The notes below the pieces were generated by a model. That model saw only the letters and a list, made by a program, of their open reading frames with translations, ran no database searches and had not been told where the DNA came from. A stretch of DNA of 64,000 nucleotides from PMG-095 sp037200885. Its GTDB lineage: Bacteria > Myxococcota_A > Polyangia > Polyangiales > Polyangiaceae. Position 1 is the first letter of the stretch. Every line of letters starts with the position of its first letter. Position numbers and translations under genes: made by a program. Positions 54,097 through 63,199 of this stretch are shown here, piece by piece. The DNA lies in NCBI GenBank assembly GCA_037200885.1, contig JBBCIN010000001.1, forward strand, positions 2,418,001 through 2,482,000, given 5' to 3'.

Positions 54097-54150
54097 CCGC
54101 TGCGCGCCGCCGAAGGCTGGGTGCTCTTGGTCGTAGCGCGTGACCATCAA
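54097..54150. repeat. Dispersed 54-bp repeat, copy 1
   Basis: Resembles 62479-62533: both have CCGC.GCGCG.CGCCGAAGGCT, a divergent middle, then GTCG..GCGCGTGACCATCAA. On the minus strand both can be read as a similar short peptide beginning MVTR, so they may be remnants of one coding or mobile sequence. Confidence 0.45.
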
Positions 54151-54285
54151 CTCCAAACTCACGTGGCACCTAAGAGCGGGCAGAGGCCAGCCAATTGAAG
54201 CGGCGCTGCACTCGCGGGCAAAAAACTCGCGGTGGCTGGCGATTCGGTTGCCAAGTCAGACGAAGGGCACCAGGACAAGGGTCTG

Positions 54286-54960
54286 ATGGAAGTCACGATT
54301 GCCCGTGTTCGGGACTCGCGAGCGCTGAAGCTCGGAGCCGTCGCGGCGGTCCTGCTGCTGGTGGCGCTCGCGCATCGCTTAGGCATCTTGCAGCTATTCG
54401 TGGATCCTTCGGTCATTGCCGGAGTGATGCGCGACCTAGGCGGCTGGGGTTATGTCGTGTTTCTGGTGTCGTACACGTTACTGCAGCCATTCGGTGTGCC
54501 GGGTACGATGTTCGTGATGGCGGCGCCGCTGATCTGGCCGTGGCCGGTCGCGCTTGCCCTGTCGATGGCGGGCACCATGGCTGCGAGTGTGGTCGGCTTC
54601 TCCTTCGCCCGATTCGTCGCGCGTGATTGGCTCGAGCGCCGGATCCCCGCTCGCTTCCACAAGTACGACGATGCGTTGGCGGCGCGCGCGTTCACCACCG
54701 TTGCAGTTTTGCGTTTCATCTTCTGGATGCCGCAAATGCTGCACACGTTCCTGGGGCTGTCCAAGGTCAGCTTCTGGACGCATTTTTGGGGCTCGCTCGT
54801 CGGTTACGCGATCCCGCTGTTCCTGCTCAGCTTCTTCGGCCAAAAGCTGTTCGACGTGATGAAGGCGACTCCGCCGAGCGTTTGGCTCGCGCTCGGCGTC
54901 GGCTCAGCATTGCTGGCGCTCGCGGTCTGGGCCATCCGGCGTCGGCGCAGCGTCGTCTGA
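54286..54960 (+). CDS. VTT domain membrane protein (TVP38/DedA type)
   Basis: The ATG at 54286 has AAGGG a few bases upstream and gives 224 residues. A GTG at 54232 would add 18. The VTT core is clear: LGGWGYVVFLVSYTLLQPFG, VPGTMFVMAAPLIWPW, the phrase SMAGTMAASVVGFSFARFVAR, then LRFIFWMPQMLHTFLGLSKV and GSLVGYAIPLFLLSF. VTT proteins sit in the inner membrane and are linked to lipid-carrier recycling. The gene next to the GT-C-like protein on the other strand may be related in task, but the promoters are separate. Confidence 0.85.
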   Translation: MEVTIARVRDSRALKLGAVAAVLLLVALAHRLGILQLFVDPSVIAGVMRDLGGWGYVVFLVSYTLLQPFGVPGTMFVMAAPLIWPWPVALALSMAGTMAASVVGFSFARFVARDWLERRIPARFHKYDDALAARAFTTVAVLRFIFWMPQMLHTFLGLSKVSFWTHFWGSLVGYAIPLFLLSFFGQKLFDVMKATPPSVWLALGVGSALLALAVWAIRRRRSVV

Positions 54961-54970
54961 CTCGAAGCGG

Positions 54971-55123
54971 TCACGTCCCGAGCACAATCGTGCGATCGAC
55001 GGCGAGTTCTGCGAGGAACTCTTGGTCGTGGCTCGTGACCACGAGCGCTCCGGACCCCGCGAGCAGTGCCTGCGTGAGCGCGCGTTGTGCAAGGAGATCC
55101 AAGCTTCGGTGCCGCTCGTCGCG
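54971..55123 (-). pseudogene. C-terminal remnant of an ABC-F type ATPase
   Basis: This short frame ends in the typical H-loop region of ABC-F proteins (ALVVTSHDQEFLAELA, then DRTIVLGT and stop at 54971-54973). It is preceded by a decayed Walker B, DERHRSLDLLAQRALT, where intact proteins have DEPTNHLDLL. Nothing like the signature or the first ATPase domain lies upstream. It is a truncated leftover, not a working gene. Confidence 0.7.
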
Positions 55124-55216
55124 CTCGCGGTTTGACGAGCACGCCAATCTTCGACCAACCGCTCGAACTGTCCCTCGTCAGCGACACGGCCAACGCAGTC
55201 GTCAAGCGTGTCCCTT

Positions 55217-56389
55217 TTATTTCCCGCTCGGCAACTTACCCTCTACGCCTTTGACGTAGAAGTTGATCCCGAGCAGCAGCTTGTCGTCTGCGCTCTCGTT
55301 GGTTTTCACGATTTCCTTACCCGCTTGGTCCTTGATGCTGCCCTTCCAGATGCTGAAGGAGCCGTCCTTCAGGCCTTTCTTGATCTCTTCGATCTTGGCT
55401 TTGGTCGCGGCGGGCACTTTGTCGGAGATGGCAACGAGATCGATCGCGCCGTCTTTCACGCCCCACCACGTCTGTCCCATCTTCCAGGAGCCATCGAGCG
55501 CATCTTTGATGGCTTTCGTGTAGTACGGCGTCCAGTTGATTACGGCTGAGGCGAGGTGGGCGTGGGGACCGAACTTGGTCATGTCGGAGTCCCACCCGAA
55601 CGCGAATTTGCCGGCTTTCTCCGCGGTTTGTAGCACGGCAGAGGAATCGGTGTTTTGCATCAACACGTCCGCGCCCTGATCGAGCAGGGCTTGCGCCGCT
55701 TCGCCTTCTTTGGGCGGATCGAACCATTTGCCGACCCAGACTACTTTGGTTTTTACGTCCGGGTTCATGCTCTGGGCACCGAGCGTGAATGAGTCGATGT
55801 TGCGGATCACTTCCGGGATTGGGATCGAACCGACGACGCCGAGCGTCTTCGATTTGGTCATCGAGCCCGCGACGACGCCGGCCAAATAGGCGCCTTCGTA
55901 GGTGCGTGAGTCGTAGGTGCGCAGGTTGGCGGCGGTCTTGTAGCCAGTGGCGTGCTCGAAGTGCACGTTTGGGTTGTCGCTCGCGACTTTGAGCATTGGC
56001 TCCATGTAGCCGAAAGTGGTGCCGAAGATCAGCGTGTTGCCTTGGTCGACCATGTCGCGGATGACGCGCTCGGCGTCTGCCGCTTCGGGCACATTTTCGA
56101 CGAAGCTCGTCTTCACCTTGCCGGCAAAGGTGGCTTCGGCTTCTTTCCGCGCCTTGTCGTGCGCGAATGTCCAGCCAGCGTCGCCGACTGGGCCGACGTA
56201 GGCGAACGCAACCTTCAGAGGGCCGGCAGCTTTGGGCTCCGCGGCTGGGGGCGGCGGCGGTGCCGCGGAGGGCGCGGGGGCTGCGTCGCCGCTCGGCTTC
56301 TTATCGCAAGCAGTCGAGGCCATGAAGGCAAGCGCCAAGCACGCAGCGTGGAGTCGGGGAAGGGCGTCGCGGTCGAAGAAACAAGCCAT
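55217..56389 (-). CDS. BMP-family ABC transporter substrate-binding lipoprotein
   Basis: The ATG at 56389 gives 390 residues with lipobox ASTAC. An Ala/Pro linker leads to the PnrA/BMP binding domain: LKVAFAYVGPVGDAGWTFAH, VIRDMVDQGNTLIFGTTFGYM, YEGAYLAGVVAGSMTKSKTLG, VGSIPIPEVIRNI and SAVINWTPYYTKAI. Such proteins bind nucleosides for import. The gene starts five bases after the stop of the second permease gene, so it closes a four-gene operon (ATPase, permease, permease, binding protein). No terminator was recognised after it. Confidence 0.93.
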   Translation of the reverse strand: MACFFDRDALPRLHAACLALAFMASTACDKKPSGDAAPAPSAAPPPPPAAEPKAAGPLKVAFAYVGPVGDAGWTFAHDKARKEAEATFAGKVKTSFVENVPEAADAERVIRDMVDQGNTLIFGTTFGYMEPMLKVASDNPNVHFEHATGYKTAANLRTYDSRTYEGAYLAGVVAGSMTKSKTLGVVGSIPIPEVIRNIDSFTLGAQSMNPDVKTKVVWVGKWFDPPKEGEAAQALLDQGADVLMQNTDSSAVLQTAEKAGKFAFGWDSDMTKFGPHAHLASAVINWTPYYTKAIKDALDGSWKMGQTWWGVKDGAIDLVAISDKVPAATKAKIEEIKKGLKDGSFSIWKGSIKDQAGKEIVKTNESADDKLLLGINFYVKGVEGKLPSGK

Positions 56390-56394
56390 GTTTT

Positions 56395-57315
56395 TCAAGC
56401 TCCCGGGTAGAAGGGTTTCCCCAAAGAGGTGGGCATATTCGCGGCAATCCAACGAGGATTCCGCGAGATTAGAACGAGCACGAGGATAGTGGCGAGGTAG
56501 GGCAACGCAGTGAGCAGCTCCACCGGCAGGTTTACGCCGCGGCCTTGTAGGTGCAGTTGCAGCATGGTGACGCCGCCGAACAAGTACGCGCCGAGCAACG
56601 CACGCGCGGGGCGCCAAGTCGCGAAGGTGGTGAGCGCGAGGGCGATCCAACCCTTGCCGGCGATCATGCCCTCGACCCACAGCGGCGTGGACACTACCGA
56701 AACGTACGCGCCGGCGAGCCCGACCAGCGCGCCGCCGACCACGACCGCGGCCAAGCGAATCAAGCGCACTGGGTAGCCCAGGGCCTGCGCCGACTCCGGT
56801 GACTCACCGACTGCGCGCAGCACCAAGCCCGACTTGGAGCGGAACAAGAACCAGGACAGGCCGACCGCGAGCAGCACGGCCACGTACACGAGGTAGTGGT
56901 GTGAGAACAGCGCGGCGCCCAGAAAGGGCAGCCGCGACAAACCGGGCAGGCCGTAATGGCCCGCCACCGCCAAGCTTTCTTGGGTGTAGCGGATGCCGAC
57001 GAAGGCCGAAAAGCCGCTGCCGAACAGCGATAGGGCCAGGCCGGTCGCGTATTGGTTGGCGTTCAACCAAATCACCAAGAAGCCGAAAAATGCCGCGAAT
57101 AGCGCGGCTGCCGCCGCACCCGCCAAGAGCGCGAGGGCATCGTTTTGCGTGGCGAGAGCTGCTGCAAAGCCGGTGATGGCGGCGATCAGCATCAAGCCCT
57201 CCGCACCCAAGTTGATCACTCCGGAGCGCTCGTTGATGATCAGCCCGAGTGCGGCCAGCAAGAGCGGCGTGCCTGAGTCAATCGAGGAGGCCAACAGCAA
57301 CATCAGCTCGTTCAT
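56395..57315 (-). CDS. Nucleoside-type ABC transporter permease (second)
   Basis: The 306-residue membrane protein has the family segments SGVINLGAEGLMLIAAITGF and GYPVRLIRLAAVVVGGALVGLAGAYVSV, as well as GWIALALTTFATWRP, as in BmpD- and YufQ-type permeases. It pairs with the upstream permease. The start overlaps that gene's stop by four bases. Confidence 0.92.
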   Translation of the reverse strand: MNELMLLLASSIDSGTPLLLAALGLIINERSGVINLGAEGLMLIAAITGFAAALATQNDALALLAGAAAAALFAAFFGFLVIWLNANQYATGLALSLFGSGFSAFVGIRYTQESLAVAGHYGLPGLSRLPFLGAALFSHHYLVYVAVLLAVGLSWFLFRSKSGLVLRAVGESPESAQALGYPVRLIRLAAVVVGGALVGLAGAYVSVVSTPLWVEGMIAGKGWIALALTTFATWRPARALLGAYLFGGVTMLQLHLQGRGVNLPVELLTALPYLATILVLVLISRNPRWIAANMPTSLGKPFYPGA

Positions 57316-58394
57316 TTGGCCTCCACCTTCGTGGGGAGAGGGGCGACGAAGCGCAATCTGTTTTTGACGAACGTGTCGCAGGTGAGCAGCGAGAACAAGA
57401 GTAGCCCCTGAAACACGCCGGTGATCGACTTGGGCAGCCCGAGGCGAGATTGCGAGAGCTCACCGCCGATGAAGAACATGCTCATCAGCACCGATGAGAG
57501 CGTGACGCCAATCGGATCGAGTCGGCCGACGAAGGCCACGATGATTGCCGCAAACCCGTAGCCCAACGGCACGTGCGTGGTGAGCTGGCCGTCTGGACCC
57601 GCCACTTCCAGCGCGCCCGCCAAACCGGCCAAGGCACCTGAAATCAAGAGCGGTAGCCAGAGCGCGCTGCGAGCCGAGAAGCCCGCATAGCGTGCCGCGG
57701 GCGGTGAGAGCCCAGCGACGTCGAGCCGATAACCCGCGTAACTCTTGCGCATGAACAGCCAACACGCGGCCACACTGACCAGCGCCAACAGTACGCCGAT
57801 GTTGGCGCGCGAACCCTGAACCAGGCGCGGAATGCGCGCGCTCGACAGGAACGTGATGGTCTGCGGGAAATTGTAGCCGTTTGGATCTTTCCAAGGCCCG
57901 TTGACCAGATAGGCCAAGAGCTGTTCGGCGACGTAGACGAGCATCAGGCTGACCAGGATCTCGCTCGCGTTGCAGCGGTCGCGCAGCAGCGCAGTGATGC
58001 TCGCCCAGAGCGTGCCGCCAAGCGCGCCCGCGAACAGGAGCGCGATCAGCACGCCGACGCCGCTCTGGGGCGTCGCGCGCAAGGCAACCCAGGTGGCGAA
58101 GATACTGCCCAGAACGAATTGCCCTTCAGCTCCGATGTTCCACACGTTCGAGCGGAAACAGACCGAGAGTCCCAAGCCGATCAGCAACAGCGGCGTAGCT
58201 TTGATCGACAATTCTGCGATCGCGCGCCCGTTTTTGATCGGCTCGACGAAGAACATTTGCAGACAGCTCAGCGCGTCCTTGCCGAGCAGCAGGAACAACA
58301 GCACGCCCAGCGAGACGGTGATTGCCAAAGCCAGCCCGGGCGAGGCAATGGCCAGCCAGCGTGACGCTTCAACGCGTGGCTCGAACTTGATCAA
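57312..58394 (-). CDS. Nucleoside-type ABC transporter permease (first)
   Basis: The TTG at 58394 forms a four-base TTGA overlap with the ATPase stop and fits the tight spacing of the operon. The frame is open to 58451, but that would overlap the ATPase by 61 bases. Of 360 residues, typical parts are LSIKATPLLLIGLGLSVCFR, NVWNIGAEGQFVLGSIFATW, GPDGQLTTHVPLGYGFAAII and the final ITGVFQGLLLF. YufP/BmpC-like permease of the inner membrane. Confidence 0.9.
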   Translation of the reverse strand: MIKFEPRVEASRWLAIASPGLALAITVSLGVLLFLLLGKDALSCLQMFFVEPIKNGRAIAELSIKATPLLLIGLGLSVCFRSNVWNIGAEGQFVLGSIFATWVALRATPQSGVGVLIALLFAGALGGTLWASITALLRDRCNASEILVSLMLVYVAEQLLAYLVNGPWKDPNGYNFPQTITFLSSARIPRLVQGSRANIGVLLALVSVAACWLFMRKSYAGYRLDVAGLSPPAARYAGFSARSALWLPLLISGALAGLAGALEVAGPDGQLTTHVPLGYGFAAIIVAFVGRLDPIGVTLSSVLMSMFFIGGELSQSRLGLPKSITGVFQGLLLFSLLTCDTFVKNRLRFVAPLPTKVEAK

Positions 58395-59923
58395 ATTCGG
58401 CCTTCCTGGGGTTCCGCTCCGAGGTTCCCCGGCCAAAGACCACTCATCCATTCGCCGATCAACGAGCGGTTCACCTGCGCCGTTGCCAGCGGCGGTGACA
58501 TTCGCCCCGCCGCCATCACCCGCAAGGTGTCGCTCAACTCGACCAACTCATCGAGCTCTTCACTGACCAAGAGCACGGCCGAGCCGGCATCGCGCAGCTT
58601 CAAGATCTCGGCGCGGATCTGTGCGGCCGCGCCCACGTCCACGCCCCAGGTGGGTTGCGCAATGACCAGCACTCGGGGCGATGCGTCGATCTCGCGTCCG
58701 ACCACGTACTTCTGCAGATTTCCGCCCGACAGACTGCTGGCAGCCGCTCCAGGCCCCGACGCTTGCACCGAAAAGCGCTCGATCAAGTGTTTGGCCAAGC
58801 GCCGGAGCGGCTCGGCTTGCAGCCAGCAACTGCGGGGCAGAGCCGCCTTGCGCGTCAGGAGCGCATTGCTCGAGAGGGAGTGGCTGGGCACGGTCGCTCG
58901 ACCGAGTCGCTCTTCGGGCACGAAGTGTAGTCCGAGTTTGCGTCGCCGCGCAGGCCCCGCGCGAGTGACGTCCGTGCCGAGCAACTCGAGTGACCCCTGT
59001 CCTTCGCGCGAGTCCTCACCGGAGAGCGCCGAGAGCAGCTCGGCTTGGCCGTTGCCGGAGACGCCCGCGAGGCCCAAAATTTCGCCGCCGCGCACGCTGA
59101 ACGTGATCCGCTCGAGGGCCATGCCGTACTCGCTTGGCTTTTCACGGGTCAGCTCTTTTACCTGGAGCAGGACCCCGCCCGGCTCGAAGGCTCGGTGTTC
59201 GAGCTGCGCGGGCTCCGCGCCGATCATCAGCCGGGAAAGGCTGGCATTGCTCTCGTTGGCAGGCGTTTGGACCTCGCCCGTCACCTTGCCCGCGCGCATG
59301 ACCGTGCAGGTGTCGCACAGCGCGCGGATCTCATCCAGCTTGTGGCTGATGTACAAGATCGAGCAGCCGTCCTTGGCCAGCCGGCGCAACGTGACGAACA
59401 AGTCAGTCACTGCTTGCGGGGTGAGCACGCTCGTCGGTTCGTCCAAGATCAGCAGTCTGGGCTCGCTCAGCAGCGCGCGTAAGATCTCGACCCGCTGACG
59501 CTCACCGACCGAAAGCGTGTGCACCGGTCGCTCGGGATCGACCTCGAGCCCGTAGCTCTTGCCTAGATCGCCGATACGCTTGGCGACGCGCGCACGTGAT
59601 TTTTCGTGCAGGCCGAGCCAAACATTTTCTGTCACGGTCAGCGACTCGAACAGGGAGAAGTGCTGAAAGACCATGGAGATCCCGAGCCGCCGGGCCTGTT
59701 CGGGGCTGGCCACGCGCACAGGCTTGCCCTGCCACGAGATGCGGCCCGAGTCGGGTTGAACGGCACCGTAGATGATTTTCATCAACGTCGATTTGCCCGC
59801 GCCGTTTTCTCCGAGCACAGCGTGGATCTCCCCCTCTGCCACCTTCAAGCAAACTCCGTCGTTCGCTCGAACGCCGGGGTACGCCTTGCTGATATCCTGG
59901 AGCTCGAGCCTCAACCCACGCAT
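58391..59923 (-). CDS. BMP-type ABC transporter ATPase (tandem ATPase)
   Basis: The 510 residues comprise two ABC halves of the type used by nucleoside and simple-sugar importers. The first half has GENGAGKST at about 38-46, the Q-loop in ISMVFQHFSLFESLTVTENV, signature LSVGERQRVEILRALL and LLILDEPTSVLT. The second half has GVSGNGQAELL, FVPEERLGRATVPSHSLS and LSGGNLQKYVVGREI. Partners are encoded immediately downstream. It is the first gene of the operon. The GH16 gene ends 66 bases away, on the same strand. Confidence 0.93.
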   Translation of the reverse strand: MRGLRLELQDISKAYPGVRANDGVCLKVAEGEIHAVLGENGAGKSTLMKIIYGAVQPDSGRISWQGKPVRVASPEQARRLGISMVFQHFSLFESLTVTENVWLGLHEKSRARVAKRIGDLGKSYGLEVDPERPVHTLSVGERQRVEILRALLSEPRLLILDEPTSVLTPQAVTDLFVTLRRLAKDGCSILYISHKLDEIRALCDTCTVMRAGKVTGEVQTPANESNASLSRLMIGAEPAQLEHRAFEPGGVLLQVKELTREKPSEYGMALERITFSVRGGEILGLAGVSGNGQAELLSALSGEDSREGQGSLELLGTDVTRAGPARRRKLGLHFVPEERLGRATVPSHSLSSNALLTRKAALPRSCWLQAEPLRRLAKHLIERFSVQASGPGAAASSLSGGNLQKYVVGREIDASPRVLVIAQPTWGVDVGAAAQIRAEILKLRDAGSAVLLVSEELDELVELSDTLRVMAAGRMSPPLATAQVNRSLIGEWMSGLWPGNLGAEPQEGRI

Positions 59924-59989
59924 GGTGGCGCGTTGGTCGTGTCGGGCCTGTTTCGTGGTGGCGCCCGGTGACAGTTGTCCGGCCCGTGC

Positions 59990-61063
59990 CTACTGCTTCT
60001 GGAAGACGCGCAGGTAGTCGATTTCGTAGCGTTTGGGGAAGCTGGTCTGGGACGGGTCTCCGCCATTTTGGCCGCCAATGGCGAGATTCATCAGCAAGTA
60101 GGCTTTCTGTTTGAACGGGCTTTTGCCGTCCGAATTGAGCATGCTGGCCAAGCTGGTGCTGTTCAGCTGCTGACCGTCGACCGAGAGCACGATGGTTTGG
60201 TCGTCCCAGTCCATGGTCCAGACGTGAAATTGGGATGCCCAGTTCGCCCCGAGCGAAGAGAGCGCCTTCGTGGAGGAATCCCACTTGGCTTGGTAGGCCG
60301 TGGCCGTGCCGCACGCGACGTTGGCGAGGAGCTTCGACTGATAGAACTCCATGATGTCGATCTCGCCGTTCGAGGGCCATTGGCCGCTCACGCCCAGGCT
60401 CCACCAGGCGGGCCACATACCGGCCTCCGTCGGGATGCGAGCACGCATCTCGAAGTGGCCATACTGAAAGCTTTGGTGACCGCTCGTGGTCAGGCTCGAC
60501 GAGGTGTACTCCGCCGTCTTGCGCGTGGTCTTCCAATCCCCACTGCCGGTGTAGTTGGGATTCTGCACGGTCTCTTTGCGCGCCTCGATCACCAGCAGGC
60601 CATCTTGCACCGTGGTGTTGGCGCTCTGGTACCACTGCGCCTCTTCGTTGCGCTGAAAGCCTTTTTCGAAGTTGTAATCAGCCGGGTTCGGCGGACCATC
60701 GATTTCGAACTCGTCGTGCCAAACCAGTTTGTAGCCCGCAGGCGCCACGATCGCTCCGCCCGCTGAGCTGCCTGAGCCAGCGGCCACGCCGCCCGCGCCG
60801 CCGCTGCTGGTTCCGCCGCTGCTCGTGCCACCCGCGCTCGCACCGCCAGATCCGTGGCCCGCGCCGCCAGTGGCCCGCGCCCCACCGAGGCCTGCACCCG
60901 CCTGTGCCGGCTCTTCGGCGCCGGCCGCGCTCAGGGCACCTCCCGCCGCGCTGCCGCCCGTGGGCGACACCGGGCCGCCTCCGCTGGCGTCCGACGAGGT
61001 CGAAGGACTTCCGCAGCTCGCGGCGCCAATGCCGATCGCGATGGCCATCAACGAGTGCTTCAT
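59990..61063 (-). CDS. GH16 family beta-glucanase lipoprotein
   Basis: The 357-residue protein has a signal peptide whose Cys (AIGIGAASCGSPS) fits a lipobox. A Gly/Ser/Ala linker of about 80 residues leads to a GH16 jelly-roll: LVWHDEFEIDGPPNPADYNF, FQYGHFEMRARIP, the catalytic EIDIME motif in NGEIDIMEFY (nucleophile and acid/base Glu, Asp between), FHVWTMDWDDQTI and YLLMNLAIGG. The form fits laminarinases (beta-1,3-glucan) or related beta-glucanases. Exact linkage is not predictable. It would act outside the cell. Confidence 0.92.
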   Translation of the reverse strand: MKHSLMAIAIGIGAASCGSPSTSSDASGGGPVSPTGGSAAGGALSAAGAEEPAQAGAGLGGARATGGAGHGSGGASAGGTSSGGTSSGGAGGVAAGSGSSAGGAIVAPAGYKLVWHDEFEIDGPPNPADYNFEKGFQRNEEAQWYQSANTTVQDGLLVIEARKETVQNPNYTGSGDWKTTRKTAEYTSSSLTTSGHQSFQYGHFEMRARIPTEAGMWPAWWSLGVSGQWPSNGEIDIMEFYQSKLLANVACGTATAYQAKWDSSTKALSSLGANWASQFHVWTMDWDDQTIVLSVDGQQLNSTSLASMLNSDGKSPFKQKAYLLMNLAIGGQNGGDPSQTSFPKRYEIDYLRVFQKQ

Positions 61064-61249
61064 GGGGGCTCTCCGAAGTATCGAGAAAAGGCGGGACGCG
61101 AGCCAGCCGAATGCGGCCGCGATCGTTCGAAAAGATATGCCGTGGGGCCGTCACAGCGGAAGGTTCCATCAGTATTTCCGAAAAAATCGCCTGACCTTCG
61201 CAACCGCGTCGCCAGCGGACCGATCAGCGGCAAATAGCGGAGGTTTTTC

Positions 61250-61993
61250 ATGGCTGATCCCATCTCATCACTCGGTTCGGACGATTCCCTCGACTGTCAC
61301 CTCGACGACAATGCGGAGGCGACATCGAGCGGCGCCGCTTCCGCGTCCAGCGCGGCGCCGCCGAGTGCGGCGCTCATGTGTACACCCGAGCCCACGGCGA
61401 GCGACGCGCCGCCCAGCGGCGCGCAGAGCTTGGTCGCGCGCTTTACGCCGCCGCCCGCGCTGCCGAAATCGGTCGCGAGCAGCGATTCACCCGTGATCTC
61501 ACGGACGACGCTGAGCACGAGTTCTGGCGCGGTTCCGGGTGGCGGCTCGTACCGCGTGTCGGCCACCGGTTTGAACACGAGAGTCGAGACCGGAACGCTC
61601 AAAGGCTCGAGTGCTGAATTCGCGACCGCGTACGTGCAATACGGCAAGGACAACGACGTTCAGCTGACACTTGCGAGGCGCACTCTGGCGGTCTCGAGTC
61701 ACGACTATGGAGTCACGGTGACAGCCGAAGCTGGGGTTGCTCGCGCCAACTTGGGTGAGAAAAACGACGACGGCAGCATCGGCGGCAACATCGGCTCTGG
61801 AGTCGAGTTGGCCGGCGTCGAAGTGACGGTCGATACGCCCGTCGGTAGCGTGACGTACGGCCAGAGCGTGTCCATGTCGCTCGGTGGCAGCATGGGAGTG
61901 CGCGACGCAGATCACGATGGCAAGCCGGAATTCTGCGCCAAATTCTCGATTCCCGCTTACACCGTGGGCGCCTGCGTGGAGGATTTCTGGTGA
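61250..61993 (+). CDS. Protein of unknown function, 247 aa, coupled with the next gene
   Basis: The first 75 residues are Ser/Ala/Pro-rich and unordered, with no signal peptide. The rest is beta-rich with a long Gly-rich strand run (YGVTVTAEAGVARANLGEKN, SIGGNIGSGVEL, YGQSVSMSLGGSMGVRDAD), ending in DGKPEFCAKFSI and GACVEDFW. No family was recognised. The Asp/Gly segment DADHDGKPE could bind calcium. The stop overlaps the next gene's start by four bases, so the two are made together. It may be a large-complex or exported protein with a partner of the next gene, but this is speculation. Confidence 0.6.
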   Translation: MADPISSLGSDDSLDCHLDDNAEATSSGAASASSAAPPSAALMCTPEPTASDAPPSGAQSLVARFTPPPALPKSVASSDSPVISRTTLSTSSGAVPGGGSYRVSATGLNTRVETGTLKGSSAEFATAYVQYGKDNDVQLTLARRTLAVSSHDYGVTVTAEAGVARANLGEKNDDGSIGGNIGSGVELAGVEVTVDTPVGSVTYGQSVSMSLGGSMGVRDADHDGKPEFCAKFSIPAYTVGACVEDFW

Positions 61994-62460
61994 GCGCGCT
62001 GAAAGGACCGTTGGCCCTTTTGGGCCTGCTGCTGCTGGCGTCGCTGCCGCTGACCGCACTGTCGCTCGTTGCTTGCGATCGAGAGGTCGCGCGCCTGACG
62101 TTCACGAGTGAGGGCACGCAGAGCGCAACCTTGTCGCTCGCTGCGGGGGATGTCGCGTTTTGGACGGATCTCGACGTTGCGTACGAAGGCAGCGCGGCGC
62201 TCGGCTATCAGGTCGAGCTATCGCAAGCGGGGCATCGCGTTGCGACTGCCAGTTGTGACCCGCTCGGAAAAATGTCCGTCCAACTCGTGTGGGTCGACGT
62301 CGAGCGCGGCGCGTTCCACTCGCGCCGCGGTGAGGGCAAGATGCTGTGCGCTGCGACGCTGCCCAAGGCAGGGCCAACGCTCATCCAAGCAACGCTGGCT
62401 TTTGCCGTCCACCCGCGGACCGCCACCATCAACCGGGCTGATCTAGTGGTGAAGCAATAG
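61990..62460 (+). CDS. Secreted or membrane-anchored protein, 156 aa, unknown function
   Basis: The GTG at 61990 overlaps the previous stop (GTGA). The N-terminus is a signal peptide or anchor (PLALLGLLLLASLPLTALSL) followed by VACDREVARL. The rest is a single beta sandwich with two more Cys (TASCDPLGK, KMLCAATL). No family was recognised. The partner gene has no signal peptide, so the pair may include one cytoplasmic and one envelope protein. Confidence 0.6.
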   Translation: MSALKGPLALLGLLLLASLPLTALSLVACDREVARLTFTSEGTQSATLSLAAGDVAFWTDLDVAYEGSAALGYQVELSQAGHRVATASCDPLGKMSVQLVWVDVERGAFHSRRGEGKMLCAATLPKAGPTLIQATLAFAVHPRTATINRADLVVKQ

Positions 62461-62478
62461 CGCCCAACGCAGCTTGAA

Positions 62479-62533
62479 CCGCAGCGCGTCGCCGAAGGCT
62501 AGGACGGGGTTCGTCGGCGCGCGTGACCATCAA
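62479..62533. repeat. Dispersed 54-bp repeat, copy 2
   Basis: Counterpart of 54097-54150. The outer thirds agree closely, and the middle differs and is one base longer. It ends where the GH53 remnant begins, so it may mark the junction at which the front of that gene was lost. Confidence 0.45.
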
Positions 62534-63029
62534 AAAATCCCGGATCGATTGTTTCGACGAGCTTTGGCGATGGAGCACCCTTTGTGCTTCACATCGATCG
62601 CGGTGGCGACAAGGGCGGCTACACGGGCGCCGCCGCGAGCACGAGCGCGAGCTTCATCGGTAACGCGCAGAAGCAAGGCGTGGTGTTCGATGTCTTCGGC
62701 GAGTCTTGCTATCAGGCCTACCAGGGCGACCCGGCCAGCACGGCGAAGACGCAGGACGGCTGGACCAAGACGTTTGCCGCGCTAGCCGAGCAATTTCCGA
62801 AGCTCCGTTTCGTGGCCGCCGAATACGGTCCGATGCAGCGCGAGATCAACGACGTCCTGTTCGGTCTCCCTGGCACGCAAGACTGCGGTACGTTCAATTG
62901 GGAACCGACCTCGCAAGGGATTGGAATAGCGGGCACGTGCTCTTCACGGCTTCGGGCAACAACTACACTGCCACCGCGGATCTGGCGCTGTACGACGCCA
63001 TGAAGACTGCCTACGCCAGCCGGTTGTAG
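62527..63029 (+). pseudogene. Truncated, frameshifted GH53 galactanase remnant
   Basis: The frame opens directly after a TGA at 62524 and reads FGDGAPFVLHIDRGGDKGGY, GVVFDVFGESCYQAYQGD and RFVAAEYGPM, the C-terminal half of a GH53 endo-beta-1,4-galactanase with its nucleophile Glu region. A one-base loss near 62917-62920 shifts the frame. The continuation DWNSGHVLFTASGNNYTATA and the end DAMKTAYASRL lie in the next frame up to the TAG at 63027-63029. The front half with the acid/base Glu is missing. It cannot be active. Confidence 0.75.
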
Positions 63030-63199
63030 CTCGAGTCGAACGTTCCTGACGTCTGACCCGGATCGTTTCGGCAAAGCTTCCAAAAGCGCGGGCTCAGCCG
63101 GATCTAGCTCCGGTGAGATGCCCGGAATCCCGGGTTTGACGGCCAAGGCCCCTTGGGCAACGGTAACGGCATGCGGGCCGCGCGCAGCGGCCGTTACCC

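Noticed and set aside
59502..60635. A 377-codon minus-strand frame bridging two genes.
   Set aside because: It spans the end of the GH16 gene and the start of the transporter ATPase in another frame; both real genes are clear.
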